DNA of 64,000 nt, taken from an uncultured Eubacterium sp. GTDB taxonomy: Bacteria > Bacillota > Clostridia > Oscillospirales > Acutalibacteraceae. The position numbers and the translations under genes are program-made. Below the pieces are notes generated by a model. That model did no database searches. It saw nothing but the letters and a program-made list of their open reading frames with translations, and was not told the DNA's origin. Below, piece by piece: positions 9,232 through 18,474 of the stretch. Location: positions 12,423 through 76,422 of the forward strand of contig CAKSWS010000004.1 of assembly GCA_934512155.1 (NCBI GenBank), given 5' to 3'. Each line of letters begins with the position of its first letter. The first letter of the stretch is position 1.

Positions 9232-9465
9232 TAATAAAGCGTTGAAGGGAACAAGACTGCGCCAACTTTTTATTTCAGAGAATGCCGTGTTTGCTGAAAT
9301 CGGCATATAAAAAGCCGTAAGCCACCATCCCGGAGTGCCGTTAATACCGGTCGTATGCCTGCGTTAAAGGTTAAGAGCGGCAAGAATTATTTGATTACTT
9401 GCAATTCAGGTGGAACCGTGGATTTTATTCACCCTGTGTTTTTTAACACAGGGTTTATTTTTTTA
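9232..9465 (+). promoter_or_regulatory. T-box riboswitch (tRNA-Thr sensing) with attenuator
   Basis: The conserved T-box core TGGAACC (9411-9417) pairs with the free tRNA acceptor end. It is followed by a terminator with a perfect 10-base stem (9431-9440 / 9445-9454) and a T-run. Upstream, a hairpin (ATGCCG...CGGCAT, about 9280-9306) carries a GCTG loop like the GNUG loop of Stem I. The likely specifier codon is ACC (Thr) at 9324-9326; a second ACC near 9346 is an alternative. Uncharged tRNA-Thr would favour the antiterminator and switch thrS on. The stems were assigned by eye. Confidence 0.85.
9431..9465 (+). terminator. T-box attenuator terminator
   Basis: ACCCTGTGTT / AACACAGGGT stem, TTTT loop, then TTATTTTTTTT. 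It competes with the antiterminator that contains TGGAACC, directly before the thrS ribosome site. Confidence 0.85.
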
Positions 9466-9480
9466 TTGGAGGTTTTTGTT

Positions 9481-11421
9481 ATGAAAATTATGTTAAAAGA
9501 CGGCTCGGTTAAGGAATATTCATCTGCTTTAACAGCTGCGGATATTACAAAAGATATTTCAATGGGCCTTTACAGAAACGCATGTTCCTGCAAAATTAAC
9601 GGTCAGGTTAAAGATTTAAGAACAGTTGTTGATTCCGACTGTGATTTTGAAGTTTTGACTTTTGATGATGAGGACGGTAAAAAAACATTTAATCATACAG
9701 CGTCTCACATAATGGCACAGGCTGTTAAAAGATTATACCCACAGGTTAAATTAACTATCGGCCCTGCTATTGAAGATGGATTTTATTATGATTTTGATGT
9801 TGAAACACCGTTTTCACCGGAAGATTTGGAAAAAATCGAAAAGGAAATGAAAGCAATCGTTAAAGAAAATCCCGAAATTGAAAGATTTGAGCTTTCTCCT
9901 GCCGATGCTGTTAAACTTATGGAAGAGAAAGACGAGCCGTACAAGGTTGAGCTTATTAACGAGCATGCTGAAAAAGGCGAGCCTATCAGCTTTTACAAGC
10001 AGGGTGAATTTACTGAGCTTTGTGCAGGTCCTCACCTTATGGATATGAAAGTTGTTAAAGCATTTAAATTAACAAACTGCACAGGTGCTTATTGGCGTGG
10101 AGACGCTAAAAACAAAATGCTTTGCCGTGTTTACGGTACTGCTTTTCCAAAAGCTTCTATGCTTGAGGAACACCTTGCAATGCTTGAAGAGGCTAAAAAA
10201 AGAGACCATAATAAGCTTGGCAGAGAATTGGAACTCTTTACAACTGTTGATTATATAGGTCAAGGCTTACCTATTCTTTTGCCAAAGGGTACTAAAATCA
10301 TTCAAATTCTTCAAAGATTTGTTGAGGATGAAGAGGCAAAACGTGGTTGGCAGTTAACTAAAACTCCTCTTTTGGCGAAAAGTGATTTATATAAAATTTC
10401 AGGGCACTGGGATCATTACAAAGAGGGTATGTTTGTTTTAGGTGATGAGGAAAAGGATAAGGAAGTTTTTGCACTTCGTCCTATGACTTGCCCGTTCCAA
10501 TATCAAGCATATCTTAATAAGCCTCGTTCTTACAGAGATTTGCCGCTTCGTTATGACGAAACTTCAACTCTTTTCAGAAATGAGGCAAGCGGCGAAATGC
10601 ATGGTCTTATCCGTGTTCGTCAGTTCACAATTTCAGAGGGACATTTAATGTGTACTCCGGAGCAGTTGGAGGATGAATTCAGAAGTTGTCTTGAGCTTGC
10701 AAACTTTATGCTTAAAACTTTAGGTTTATATGAAGATGCTTCTTTCCGTTTCTCACAGTGGGACCCTAATGACCGTGATAAATATATCGGTACAGAGGAG
10801 CAGTGGGACGAAGCACAGTCTAAAATGAAAAATATTCTTGACGATTTAGGCGTTGATTATAAAATCGGTATCGGCGAAGCTGCTTTTTACGGTCCTAAAC
10901 TTGATATTCAAATTAAAAACGTTTTCGGCAAGGAAGATACTCTTATTACAATTCAAATTGACCAAATGCTTGCAGAAAAGTTTGGTATGGAATATGTGGA
11001 CAGAGACGGCACTAAAAAGCATCCTTACATTATTCACAGAACATCAATCGGCTGTTATGAAAGAACACTCGCTTACCTTATTGAAAAATATGCAGGCGCT
11101 TTTCCGACTTGGCTTGCCCCTGTACAAGTTAAGCTTCTTCCTATTGCCGACAGGCATGTTGATTATCTTTATGACGTTAAGAAAAAGCTTGAATCAAAGG
11201 GCATTCGTTGTGAGCTTGATGACAGGTCTGAAAAAACAGGCTTCAAAATTCGTGCTGCACAGCTTGAAAAAGTGCCTTATATGATTATTGCCGGTGATAA
11301 AGATATTGAAAACAATCAAATTTCCGTTCGTTCAAGAAAGGACGGTGAATTAGGCGCAATGAGCCTTGATGATTTTGTTGCCAAAATTCTTGAAGAAGTT
11401 GAAACAAAAGCAATAAACTGA
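9481..11421 (+). CDS. thrS: Threonyl-tRNA synthetase
   Basis: 646 residues. Domains in order: TGS (MLKDGSVKEYSSALTAADI), the N2 editing domain with HTASH near residue 78, the class II catalytic core (RPMTCPFQYQAYL, RYDETSTLFRNEASGEMHGLIRVRQF, and the HRTSIGCYERTLAYLIE motif-3 region) and the anticodon-binding domain at the C-terminus. It charges tRNA-Thr. ATG 9481 is chosen because GGAGG lies 9 bases upstream and the size then matches bacterial ThrRS. The frame is open back to 9355, but that extension is the T-box RNA. It is controlled by the T-box leader at 9232-9465. Confidence 0.97.
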   Translation: MKIMLKDGSVKEYSSALTAADITKDISMGLYRNACSCKINGQVKDLRTVVDSDCDFEVLTFDDEDGKKTFNHTASHIMAQAVKRLYPQVKLTIGPAIEDGFYYDFDVETPFSPEDLEKIEKEMKAIVKENPEIERFELSPADAVKLMEEKDEPYKVELINEHAEKGEPISFYKQGEFTELCAGPHLMDMKVVKAFKLTNCTGAYWRGDAKNKMLCRVYGTAFPKASMLEEHLAMLEEAKKRDHNKLGRELELFTTVDYIGQGLPILLPKGTKIIQILQRFVEDEEAKRGWQLTKTPLLAKSDLYKISGHWDHYKEGMFVLGDEEKDKEVFALRPMTCPFQYQAYLNKPRSYRDLPLRYDETSTLFRNEASGEMHGLIRVRQFTISEGHLMCTPEQLEDEFRSCLELANFMLKTLGLYEDASFRFSQWDPNDRDKYIGTEEQWDEAQSKMKNILDDLGVDYKIGIGEAAFYGPKLDIQIKNVFGKEDTLITIQIDQMLAEKFGMEYVDRDGTKKHPYIIHRTSIGCYERTLAYLIEKYAGAFPTWLAPVQVKLLPIADRHVDYLYDVKKKLESKGIRCELDDRSEKTGFKIRAAQLEKVPYMIIAGDKDIENNQISVRSRKDGELGAMSLDDFVAKILEEVETKAIN

Positions 11422-11435
11422 TTAAAAACAAATGC

Positions 11436-11468
11436 ATCCCTGCCGTTTTAAACAGCAGGGATTTTTTT
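11436..11468 (+). terminator. Terminator of thrS
   Basis: Stem ATCCCTGC (11436-11443) / GCAGGGAT (11455-11462) followed by a T-run. Confidence 0.85.
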
Positions 11469-11481
11469 GTGCAAAAAGGCA

Positions 11482-11511
11482 TAAAAAAGCCGAATGAATA
11501 AATCATTCGGC
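11482..11511 (-). terminator. Terminator of prmA
   Basis: Perfect 9-base stem (11489-11497 / 11503-11511) with an A-run on its left side that becomes a U tract on the minus strand. It sits 20 bases past the prmA stop. Confidence 0.8.
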
Positions 11512-11531
11512 AATTTTCTGTTTTTTATATT

Positions 11532-12473
11532 TTATTTTGCTTTGCAAACAAAAACGTTCCATCCTTTTTCTTCAAAACTTTCAATTATTTCAAATCCGTT
11601 TTCGGCAAAGGAATTAATAACTTCGTCTTTTCTTAAATCAATAATTCCGCCGGTAATGTAAACTCCGTCAGGTTCAAGAAATTTACCAACTTCTTTGTTA
11701 AATTCCATAATAATATCTGCCACAATGTTTGCAACAATAACATTATATGTTCCTGTAACCTTGTCTGAAAGGTTGCCGTTAACGGCATCAAATACAGGGG
11801 GTTCAAATCCGTTTTCCTTTGCATTTTCCTTTGCCGTTTTAACTGCCAGTTTGTCTATATCAACACCGAATGCGGATTTTGCGCCGAGTAAAAGGCTTGC
11901 TATTGAAAGAATACCGCTGCCGCAGCCTATGTCAAGTACCGTTGAGTTTTCATTAATGTATTTTTCCAGGGTTTCAAGACACAGCTTTGTTGTGGGGTGG
12001 CTTCCCGTGCCGAAAGCAAGACCGGGTTCAATATGTAAAACCTTTCTGTTTCCGGGGTCGTATTCTTCTTCCCAAGTGGGTCTTATTAAAAGTTTTTCGC
12101 CTATTGGCATGGGGTGAAAATAATGTTTCCAATTATTTACCCAGTCTTCTGCCTTACAGTCGCACAACTCCCAGCTGTGTTCAATATTTTGGTTATTAAG
12201 CCTTTCAGTGATAAATGAAATTGCTTCATATGGGTTTTCGTGTGGGTTTATGTACACATGAATATATGCTTTTGAACGGTCTTCTTTAAGCAGATTTTCG
12301 TCAATAAGGTCAATATGGGCAATTTCCATAACCTCATTTTCAAGGTCTGAATAATCTTCAATGTATATGCCGTAAGGAACAACCATATTTGCAATGTTTC
12401 CGGCAGTTTCAATGTCTTTTGTTGAAACGTGAATAATTATTTCATTCCAGCTCTCATTTTGTATATCACTCAT
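11532..12473 (-). CDS. prmA: Ribosomal protein L11 methyltransferase
   Basis: 313 residues. It has an N-terminal substrate-recognition domain and a class I methyltransferase core with HIEPGLAFGTGSHPTTKLCLE (the PrmA signature), SAM loop VLDIGCGSGILSIA near residue 180 and the NIVADII strand. It trimethylates ribosomal protein L11 using S-adenosylmethionine. Start at ATG 12473, with AAAGGCTG upstream. It lies 33 bases after the YhaM-like gene and is probably co-transcribed with it. Confidence 0.95.
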   Translation of the reverse strand: MSDIQNESWNEIIIHVSTKDIETAGNIANMVVPYGIYIEDYSDLENEVMEIAHIDLIDENLLKEDRSKAYIHVYINPHENPYEAISFITERLNNQNIEHSWELCDCKAEDWVNNWKHYFHPMPIGEKLLIRPTWEEEYDPGNRKVLHIEPGLAFGTGSHPTTKLCLETLEKYINENSTVLDIGCGSGILSIASLLLGAKSAFGVDIDKLAVKTAKENAKENGFEPPVFDAVNGNLSDKVTGTYNVIVANIVADIIMEFNKEVGKFLEPDGVYITGGIIDLRKDEVINSFAENGFEIIESFEEKGWNVFVCKAK

Positions 12474-12506
12474 AAATTTACAGCCTTTCTGTTTTGTCTG
12501 GGTCGG

Positions 12507-13472
12507 TTATTCTCCTAAGTTAACCTTGTGTTCCGTAGGTGCTAAGCCATGATTGTAAAGTTTTCGGTTGTCCAGCGCCCATTGTCTGTCAGTAAACGAA
12601 CCGGGTTCAACCTTGGAAGTGGCGTTGTTAATTTCAAAGATAGTAGCATCCAGCGTGTCAAGTGATGACAGAATTTCAGCCTCTAAAAACATAGGCCTTA
12701 TGGGAGAACCGTATTCCGGCACGCCGTGATGGCTTAAAATCATATGTTCAAGCAGTGTTATTTTTTCGCTGTTAATGCCAAGCTCTTTTGCTTTTTCTTC
12801 AACATACATTGCGCCTTTAACCAAGTGACCTATTAATTCACCTTCTGTGGAATAGCCTTTAACAAGTCCTGTATTGTTAAGTTCAAATTCCCAAGTTTTG
12901 GCAACATCGTGCAAAATTGCGCCTGATAAAAGCAAATCTTTATCAATGTTTGGGTAAATTTTACAAATTTCCTCTGCCATGCGAACAATGGAAATTGTGT
13001 GCAGCATTAAGCCGCCTAACATGGCGTGGTGAAGTCTGAATGCGGCAGGGCAGGTAATAAGAATATCTTTTTTATCGTTCATTATTGATGAAACAACGGC
13101 TTTTAAATCGTTGTCGCTAAAAGCATTAACACGTCTTAAAAGCATGTTGTAAATTTGTTCGCCGCCTACTTCCGTTGCAGGTACCAAATCTGCCATATTG
13201 TAGTTATCGCTTGAAGCGGCAGGACGTATTTGGTTTATTCTGAATTGGTCTTTTCCGTTGTATTGCTCAACAGAACCTCTTATTTTTACAATCATTTCAG
13301 CCTCAAACATATCGCCGCCTTTATAGTCCCAAAGTTTGGCAGGCATTTCGCCGTCTTTATCACCTATAATCAAGTCTAAATATGTAGAGCCGTTTTTAGT
13401 CGTTTTTTCTTCGCACTTTTTAAGTAAAACAAAACCGTCGCACAGACCGTTTGGAAGTTTTGTAAAATTCAT
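12507..13472 (-). CDS. YhaM-family 3'-5' exoribonuclease (OB-fold plus HD domain)
   Basis: 321 residues from ATG 13472. An N-terminal OB-fold (about residues 10-95, LIIGDKDGEMPAKLWDYKG) is followed by an HD hydrolase domain with HHAMLGGLMLHT and the metal-binding HD pair in AILHDVAKTWEFE, then HMILSHHG. This matches B. subtilis YhaM, a 3'-5' exonuclease acting on RNA and single-stranded DNA. A TTG start 18 codons earlier is possible, but ATG 13472 has an AGGCGAG site 10 bases ahead and fits the family length. Confidence 0.85.
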   Translation of the reverse strand: MNFTKLPNGLCDGFVLLKKCEEKTTKNGSTYLDLIIGDKDGEMPAKLWDYKGGDMFEAEMIVKIRGSVEQYNGKDQFRINQIRPAASSDNYNMADLVPATEVGGEQIYNMLLRRVNAFSDNDLKAVVSSIMNDKKDILITCPAAFRLHHAMLGGLMLHTISIVRMAEEICKIYPNIDKDLLLSGAILHDVAKTWEFELNNTGLVKGYSTEGELIGHLVKGAMYVEEKAKELGINSEKITLLEHMILSHHGVPEYGSPIRPMFLEAEILSSLDTLDATIFEINNATSKVEPGSFTDRQWALDNRKLYNHGLAPTEHKVNLGE

Positions 13473-13593
13473 TTCGGTTTTTCTCGCCTTTCGTGTGTAA
13501 ATGTGGGTTAATTTGTATTGTTTCAATTATATAACATTAGTTTTGTTTAATCAAGTTTAACCCTTGTTAAGAGAATATATAGTCTCTAAATTC

Positions 13594-13622
13594 TTGACAA
13601 AGCATTGTGCGGTTGGTAAAAT
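13594..13622 (+). promoter_or_regulatory. Promoter of the Zn-ribbon/PASTA pseudokinase
   Basis: -35 TTGACA (13594-13599), 17-base spacer, -10 TAAAAT (13617-13622), about 45 bases before the gene. Confidence 0.7.
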
Positions 13623-13667
13623 ATAAAATGATTTAATATATCTTAATTCTGTTTAAGGGGAATGAAA

Positions 13668-15383
13668 ATGGATATAGCAGATAATTTGTGTATGAATTGT
13701 TTTAATAGATTAACAGGTGGCAGCGTTTGCACGGAATGCGGTTTTGATAATGACAGTGTAACGCCTATGCTTTATTTGCAAAGAAAAACATTGCTTGCTT
13801 CCAAATATATTGTGGGCAATGTTGTTTGCGAGGAAAGCGACGCCGTAACTTATATAGGATATGACACAGAGAAACAGCAAGTTGTTACGATTCGTGAATT
13901 TTTGCCAAAAGGCATTACAAACAGGCTTGAGGGCAACAGTGATGTTCATGTGCGTGAGCGTTTTAAAAAAAATTATGCTTCTTATAAGGATTCTTTCATA
14001 AATTTGTGGCAAACATTAAGAAGTTTAAATTCTTTGTCTGCCGTAATTCCTGTTCTTGACGTGTTTGAGGCAAATCAAACGGCATATGCGGTTTGCGAAA
14101 AGCCTGATTGTGTAACTCTTCATGATTTTCTTCTTAAAACAGATGAAAATATTGTGTTGTGGGACAAGGCAAGGCTTATGTTTATGCCGGTTTTGACAAC
14201 GCTTGAAAATTTGCACGCAAAAGGCATTATTCACGGCGGAATTAACCCTGATAATCTTGTTCTTTGCAGAGACGGTAAGGTTCGCTTGGCAGGTTTTTGT
14301 ATAAGTCAGTGCAACACCGCTTCAGGTGATTTGGAATTTAATGTGCATGACGGTTATACGGCTCTTGAACAGTACGATAATAACCGTAAAATTTGTCCTG
14401 CAACAGATATTTACGCTTTTTCGGCATGTATTTACCGTGCTCTTGTGGGTACAAATCCGCCTGATGCTGTTTCAAGAGAGGCAAATGATAAATTAATGAT
14501 TCCAAACAGAGTGGCAGAAAGAATTCCGGCTCATGTTATAAAGGCTCTCGGCGGCGGACTTCAAATTTATCCCGAAAAACGAATCCAAACCGTTTATGAT
14601 TACAGAGAATTGCTTAATGCCGCACCTTCTGTTGTGGCGAAGGCAGCTTCAACTGCGGATGACGGCACAAAGGTTGTGCCGAATGTGGCACAAAAATCGG
14701 TTGTAAGCAACGAAGTTCTTGAAAAAGACCCAAAAGATTTTCACCGTGAAAGAGCAGAACAAAGGGAAAGCAAAAAAGCCGAGAAAAAGAAAAAAACAAC
14801 AGTAACCGTTATTGTGGTTATAGTGATTGCGCTTTTAGTTGCCGCAGGCGTTTATATTGTGGGATTTTCTGGTTTACTTAACAAAGAGCCTACAACGCAG
14901 GCTTCAACTGTTGCAAATGTGCAGGTTCCTAATTTTTGTCAGGCAGGTTATACAGAAAACGATATTCAAAACACCGGCTCTTGGAATGCACAGTTCAGAA
15001 TAACGTTTGATTACCAGTATTCGGCAGATGCTGCAGAGGGTGTTGTGTTTAAACAAAGCGTTGAGGCAGGCAAAGAGGTACCTGAAGGTACGGCTATTGT
15101 GCTTACCGTAAGTAAGGGCATTGAAACGGCAGAAGTGCCTGATGTTGGCGGAATGACTAAAGAAGACGCAGTAAAGCAGCTTGAGGAGAGAGGATTTACA
15201 GTCAAAACAGTAACTGTTTATAACGACGGTTCTTATACTGAGGGCAGAGTTAAAACCACTTATGGAATGGTACCGGCAGCAGGTTCTTCCGTTGCAAAAG
15301 GCGAAGAAATAACAATTCAGGTTTACGGTGCAGTTGTTACAACAACAGAGCCGTCTACCGAAGCGACAACTGTTCCACAGTAA
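13668..15383 (+). CDS. Zn-ribbon, pseudokinase and PASTA-domain membrane protein
   Basis: 571 residues. Residues 8-24 form a zinc ribbon (CX2C-X9-CX2C). A Ser/Thr kinase-like domain spans about 38-310. A basic stretch, a membrane helix near 375-397, and an outer region with two PASTA-like repeats and a Thr-rich tail follow. The kinase fold is recognisable (PDNLVL, ATDIYAFSACIYRALVG), but key residues are changed. The VAIK-type Lys is Arg (codon 13893-13895), the HRD Asp is Gly (HGG, 14232-14240) and the DFG Asp is Ala (AGF, 14289-14297). It is therefore probably a pseudokinase that senses muropeptide or other cell-wall signals, not an active PrkC. Start 13668 is chosen over ATG 13662 because AGGGG would be only 1 base before the latter. 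It is transcribed alone. Confidence 0.85.
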   Translation: MDIADNLCMNCFNRLTGGSVCTECGFDNDSVTPMLYLQRKTLLASKYIVGNVVCEESDAVTYIGYDTEKQQVVTIREFLPKGITNRLEGNSDVHVRERFKKNYASYKDSFINLWQTLRSLNSLSAVIPVLDVFEANQTAYAVCEKPDCVTLHDFLLKTDENIVLWDKARLMFMPVLTTLENLHAKGIIHGGINPDNLVLCRDGKVRLAGFCISQCNTASGDLEFNVHDGYTALEQYDNNRKICPATDIYAFSACIYRALVGTNPPDAVSREANDKLMIPNRVAERIPAHVIKALGGGLQIYPEKRIQTVYDYRELLNAAPSVVAKAASTADDGTKVVPNVAQKSVVSNEVLEKDPKDFHRERAEQRESKKAEKKKKTTVTVIVVIVIALLVAAGVYIVGFSGLLNKEPTTQASTVANVQVPNFCQAGYTENDIQNTGSWNAQFRITFDYQYSADAAEGVVFKQSVEAGKEVPEGTAIVLTVSKGIETAEVPDVGGMTKEDAVKQLEERGFTVKTVTVYNDGSYTEGRVKTTYGMVPAAGSSVAKGEEITIQVYGAVVTTTEPSTEATTVPQ

Positions 15384-15397
15384 AATACAGCAAAAAC

Positions 15398-15426
15398 AAA
15401 AGGATTGGCATTGCCAATCCTTTTTT
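15398..15426. terminator. Bidirectional terminator
   Basis: Stem GGATTGGC (15402-15409) / GCCAATCC (15413-15420) flanked by A-run and T-run, between two convergent genes. Confidence 0.85.
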
Positions 15427-15430
15427 ATGT

Positions 15431-16798
15431 TTATTCTTTTTTATCAAGAATTGCTATTGCTTCTTTAGACATGGGGATTAAAATCATTAAGTTAATAATC
15501 GTCATTAATCCGATTCCCACATCGCCTAAATCCCAAACAACCGTGTATTCCTGCAATCCGCCTATAAACAGCATAACAAGAGCGACTATTTTATAAATTG
15601 TTTGGCTTAACCAGTTGTTTCCGCAAATGTATGCAACGTTTGAACGGGCATAAAACAAAATACCCAAAAATGTTGAAAAACTGAATAAAAACAGAATTAC
15701 GGCAATAAATATTGTTCCGATACTTCCCAAATGGTAATTCATAGCCGTTTGCAGCAATTCCATTCCTTGCAGATTTGCTGTTAATTCTTCCGGCACAAGC
15801 AGCATAATCATTGCCGTGCAGGTGCAAATTACCATAGTGTCAATAATAACTCCAAGTGATTGCACCATGCCAACCGTTTCAGGCTTTTTTCCCTCGGCGG
15901 CAGCTGCTGCGCAGGGTGCGGAACCTGAACCTGCCTCGTTAGAAAATAATCCCCTTTTAATCCCGTTCATAAGCACAGCGCCGAATCCGCCGCCGGCAAT
16001 CGGCTTTATGCCAAAGGCTTCTTTAAAAATTCGTGCAAAAACGCCGGGCATAAGATTAATGTTTTTAATAATTATAAAAATAGTTATTAAAAAGTATAAT
16101 ACCGCCATAACAGGCACAATAAAATCTAAAAATTTAACAGTTGCATTTTTTCTTAAAACTATAACTGCCGCAAGCGCCACAAGCACAATCGTTGTGTAAA
16201 TAGGCGGAATTGCAAAAGCGTTTTTAAATGCCGATGCTACGGAGTTGCTTATAACTTGGCTTATACCGCACCAGCATATTAATCCGAATATTGCGAAAAG
16301 AATTGCAAGCACGGATTTTTTTATTTTCTTTTTTCGCTTTTCTTCAATAAAATCGTGAATGTAGTATGCAGGTCCGCCGTGGTAACCGCCGTAAAGCGGG
16401 TCTTTCCTTTTATGAAGCTGTGCCAGTGTGCCTTCTGTATAAGCGGTTGAAGCACCCAAAAATGCCGAAACCCACATCCAAAAAATGGCACCTGCACCGC
16501 CTACGGAAACAGCGGCAACAACACCCACCAAGTTACCCATTCCCACTCTTGTTGCAGTGGAAACCACAAGGGTTTGAAACGTGGAAAGGCTGCTTTTATC
16601 GTCTTTTTTATCGCCGAGCGCTTTAACCATTTGCGGTAATTTGCGAACAGGCATAAATTTTGTGCAAATCGTAAAATAAATTCCTGCCGGCACAAGCAGT
16701 AAAACAAGCAGTGGAATTCCTATTGTTGTTTTGCCAAATGTCAGTGTAAACAAATCTCCCCAAAGAAATTTGTAAACCGTTTCTATTAATTTTGTCAT
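15431..16798 (-). CDS. Sodium:alanine/glycine symporter (AGCS family)
   Basis: 455 residues, about 11 membrane helices. AGCS signatures include GMGNLVGVVAAVSVGGAGAIFWMW and SNEAGSGSAPCAAAAAEGKKP, with the LFSNEAGSGS stretch lining the sodium and substrate site. Members take up alanine, glycine or related amino acids with Na+. Length matches AlsT/AgcS. The ribosome site is weak and I could not place a clear promoter in 16799-16981. Confidence 0.92.
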   Translation of the reverse strand: MTKLIETVYKFLWGDLFTLTFGKTTIGIPLLVLLLVPAGIYFTICTKFMPVRKLPQMVKALGDKKDDKSSLSTFQTLVVSTATRVGMGNLVGVVAAVSVGGAGAIFWMWVSAFLGASTAYTEGTLAQLHKRKDPLYGGYHGGPAYYIHDFIEEKRKKKIKKSVLAILFAIFGLICWCGISQVISNSVASAFKNAFAIPPIYTTIVLVALAAVIVLRKNATVKFLDFIVPVMAVLYFLITIFIIIKNINLMPGVFARIFKEAFGIKPIAGGGFGAVLMNGIKRGLFSNEAGSGSAPCAAAAAEGKKPETVGMVQSLGVIIDTMVICTCTAMIMLLVPEELTANLQGMELLQTAMNYHLGSIGTIFIAVILFLFSFSTFLGILFYARSNVAYICGNNWLSQTIYKIVALVMLFIGGLQEYTVVWDLGDVGIGLMTIINLMILIPMSKEAIAILDKKE

Positions 16799-16981
16799 AA
16801 ATTTTTATCGTTTCTTCCGTGAAAAAGAAATTTACCCCTTGATTATTCATCGTGTTCGGACATTATACCATAAAAGAGCAGTTACTTCAACGATATAAAT
16901 TATTGTCTGTTTTTAAGTGTTTTATTTGTATTACAAATTGCCGTATCAGTAAATAAATTAATATGCAATTAACGGTAATTA

Positions 16982-17009
16982 TTGACAGCAAAAATGATTA
17001 ATATATAAT
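16982..17009 (+). promoter_or_regulatory. Promoter of the GPH symporter-esterase-GH31 operon
   Basis: -35 TTGACA (16982-16987), 16-base spacer, consensus -10 TATAAT (17004-17009), about 45 bases before the start codon. Confidence 0.7.
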
Positions 17010-17052
17010 ATAATTGTGCAATTTTAACAAATCAAATAAGGGGTAATTATTT

Positions 17053-18453
17053 ATGGAAACGCACGGAATTAAGTTTAAAGATAAATTTGGCTATGCCTTG
17101 GGCGATATGGGCGGAATACTCTCGTTTAGCCTTGTTTCTTCGTATTTAACAATGTTTTATACCGATGTTTTGGGCATTTCAGCCGCAAGTATAACAATTT
17201 TAATGCTTGTTGCCAGAATTTGGGACGCAGTAAACGACCCTTTGTGGGGTTCGTTTATAGATTCAAGAAAGCCGACTAAATACGGTAGGTTCAGACCGTA
17301 TATTTTGTGGGCTTCTTTTCCACTTGCATTGGGTGCATCTTTAATGTTTTTCAAAATCCCCGGTTTGTCGGATAATCAATATTTAATTTACGCTTATATA
17401 ACATATATTTTCTACGGAATGATGTATACCGGTGTTAATATTCCTTACGGTTCTTTGGCAAGCGCCGTTACAGATGATGAGGTTGAGCGTTCATCTCTTT
17501 CAATGTGGCGCTCTGTGGGTGCCGGAATCGGCGGCTTGCCTGCACAAATTCTTATGCCCCTTGTTGTTTATACAACTGTAATAAATGCCGACGGCAGTTC
17601 TTCAAAAGTGCTTGACGGTACAAAGCTTTCGTTGTGTGTAGGTGCAATTTCAATTTTAACAATCATTCTTTTTGTAACTCACTTTAAATTAACAAAAGAG
17701 CGAATTCAACTTCCTCCGACTCAAAAAACAAGTGATTATAATTTGTTTAAAACTATCGGCGTTCTTGCTAAAAATAAGCCGTTTGTTGTGTTATGCTTTA
17801 TTTCAATGTTTCTTATTTGTTTTCAAATGTATACACAAACGTTTTATAATTATCTTTTCAAAAATTATTTTGAAAAACCGGGTCTTTACAGCATTGTTAC
17901 TATATGCACTTATTTGCCTATGGCGTTATTTTTACCATTTATGGGTAAACTCATCAGAAAATTCGGCAAAAAGGAAATTTGCGGCGCCGGTTTGGGCTTT
18001 GCCTTTGTAATTAATGTTATAATGTTCTTTTTGCGCTTTACTTCACTTGCTCATAATCCTTATGTTTTCCTTGGTCTTGTGTTCCTTTCCGGTGCAGGTC
18101 AAACATTCCTTGTGCTTGAGGTTTGGGCGCTTGTTATGGATGTTACGGATTATCAGGAACTTTTGTCCGGCAGGCGTGAAGAGGGCACAACTTACAGTAT
18201 TTATTCTTTTGTCCGCAAATTGGGGCAAACAGCCGCAGGTGCAGGTGTTCCGGCAGTGCTTGGTGCTATCGGCTATCAAGGCACTCAAACGGTGCAATCA
18301 CAGCAGGTTTTAACAAAAATGTTTGATGCGGCAACATTAGTGCCGGCAGTAATTCTTTTGCTTATGTTCATTTTAACGGCTTTTTGTTACAAACTGGGTA
18401 AATCGGAAGTTGAAGATTTGCACAAGCAGCTTTACGGCAACAAAAATGACTGA
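17053..18453 (+). CDS. GPH-family glycoside:cation symporter (MelB-like)
   Basis: 466 residues with 12 predicted helices. The N-terminus (KDKFGYALGDMGGILSF) and the ARIWDAVNDPLWGSFIDSRKP loop are hallmarks of the glycoside-pentoside-hexuronide symporters, including the cation-site Asp residues of MelB. It is the first gene of an operon with an esterase (21 bases on) and a GH31 glycosidase, which suggests import of oligosaccharides or glycosides that are then trimmed in the cytoplasm. The exact sugar is unknown. Confidence 0.92.
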   Translation: METHGIKFKDKFGYALGDMGGILSFSLVSSYLTMFYTDVLGISAASITILMLVARIWDAVNDPLWGSFIDSRKPTKYGRFRPYILWASFPLALGASLMFFKIPGLSDNQYLIYAYITYIFYGMMYTGVNIPYGSLASAVTDDEVERSSLSMWRSVGAGIGGLPAQILMPLVVYTTVINADGSSSKVLDGTKLSLCVGAISILTIILFVTHFKLTKERIQLPPTQKTSDYNLFKTIGVLAKNKPFVVLCFISMFLICFQMYTQTFYNYLFKNYFEKPGLYSIVTICTYLPMALFLPFMGKLIRKFGKKEICGAGLGFAFVINVIMFFLRFTSLAHNPYVFLGLVFLSGAGQTFLVLEVWALVMDVTDYQELLSGRREEGTTYSIYSFVRKLGQTAAGAGVPAVLGAIGYQGTQTVQSQQVLTKMFDAATLVPAVILLLMFILTAFCYKLGKSEVEDLHKQLYGNKND

Positions 18454-18474
18454 TGTGTTTAGGGGCTTGATTTT

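Noticed and set aside
9355-9480. N-terminal extension of thrS from 9355
   Set aside because: It overlaps the T-box core and attenuator, and the real start at 9481 has a GGAGG site and gives the normal ThrRS length.
13473-13526. TTG start 18 codons before the YhaM-like gene
   Set aside because: The added residues are basic and unlike the family, and ATG 13472 has a better-placed ribosome site.
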